Assembly (NCBI GenBank): GCA_003641425.1
Contig: QNAH01000168.1
Location: 1-6,379 of the forward strand
Length of the DNA stretch: 6,379 nt
Direction of reading: 5' to 3'
Origin: Candidatus Zixiibacteriota bacterium
GTDB lineage: Bacteria > Zixibacteria > MSB-5A5 > GN15 > PGXB01
Made by a program: the position numbers and the translations under genes. Below, piece by piece: positions 6,069 through 6,379 of this stretch (position 1 is its first letter; every line of letters begins with the position of its first letter). The notes beneath the pieces are model-generated. The model was not told where the DNA came from, did no database searches, and saw only the letters and a list, made by a program, of their open reading frames with translations.

Positions 6069-6099
6069 ATCCTCAAGTTAATCAATAACTTACGAGGAT
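6069..6099. repeat. Strong intergenic inverted repeat (12-bp stem)
   Basis: ATCCTC-AAGTTA (6069-6080) pairs with TAACTT (6086-6091) and GAGGAT (6094-6099), with a 5-nt loop ATCAA and a 2-nt AC bulge. No T tract follows on either strand, so it is not a canonical terminator. Confidence 0.6.
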
Positions 6100-6379
6100 A
6101 GCACCCTTTCTGCCGTAACACATAGGAACACAGCAACTTACGTCGCCACGCAAAACCGCCATATATTTCGCCATAAATGTCATAAATAAACCAACCTCCG
6201 TACGCAATTCACCCTCTATATACGAATCCCTGATTCCAATCATCACCGATGTTGTAGTAAAAATGATTGTGGGGATGCAGAATTCGATTTTGTCTTTTAT
6301 GTCGGGTCTGCTTATGTATAAATTCAAGTCCCTTTTTATAGGGTAATCGTGAACCCGGTCACTCTCTTCTTCATTCGCA

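Larger units (their letters stand above)
5948..6379. other. Gene-poor region
   Basis: Apart from the palindrome at 5961-5987 and the hairpin at 6069-6099, I recognise nothing in this stretch. A minus-strand frame of 81 codons (6082-6327) has no ribosome site I trust, an unusual Cys/Met-rich end (SCCVPMCYGRKG) and no family resemblance. I treat it as unsupported rather than as a gene. The base composition is AT-rich and unlike the coding regions. Confidence 0.5.

Noticed and set aside
6082..6327. 81-codon minus-strand open frame
   Set aside because: There is no family resemblance, no convincing ribosome site and the base composition is like the non-coding surroundings; its end falls within the hairpin at 6069-6099.
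1..6379. CRISPR array, tRNA, rRNA, insertion sequence
   Set aside because: I saw no regularly spaced direct repeats, cloverleaf-like sequence, ribosomal RNA motifs or transposase reading frame.

Overview
The window looks like part of a genome from an anaerobic, H2-metabolising bacterium. The evidence is a NiFe-hydrogenase maturation cluster with an apparent selenocysteine codon, a lipoprotein with a fibronectin-III start, and soluble PAS-type signalling proteins. Base composition is moderate in the genes and AT-rich between them. The style (FN3 lipoproteins, Rossmann-PAS kinases, receiver-GcvH regulators) fits uncultured Zixibacteria-like or deltaproteobacteria-like lineages, but I cannot place it from sequence alone.

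Region 1 (1-936, minus strand) reads right to left. It begins with a signal-peptide/FN3 lipoprotein start fused in frame to the last ~48 codons of a NiFe-hydrogenase large subunit. The large-subunit metal-binding motif, normally DPCxxCxxH, reads DP-TGA-HGCATH, so the TGA is almost certainly a selenocysteine codon. A maturation endopeptidase of the HyaD/HybD (M52) type follows after 3 nt, and then hypA, which overlaps it by 8 nt and runs off the window. Because the TGA breaks the frame and hypA is cut by the window edge, a plain ORF search misses both. The lipoprotein-hydrogenase join is probably a deletion scar or an assembly chimera.

Region 2 (937-1257) is an AT-rich divergent spacer with a possible promoter. 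Region 3 (1258-2019, plus) is a family-4-like uracil-DNA glycosylase with a C-terminal four-cysteine extension. It is followed by a probable terminator.

Region 4 (2216-5874, plus) is a signalling block: a eukaryotic-like protein kinase, then a two-component pair preceded by its own promoter-like sequence. The histidine kinase has an N-terminal Rossmann domain and two PAS domains and lacks membrane segments. It is broken near its end by a single extra base. Its intact partner joins a CheY-type receiver to a GcvH-like domain that lacks the lipoyl lysine. A nucleotide-binding sensor feeding a GcvH-like output suggests a cytoplasmic redox or metabolite-sensing system; that is inference.

Region 5 (5875-6379) has a probable terminator, a dispersed-repeat-like palindrome, a strong 12-bp hairpin and no convincing gene.
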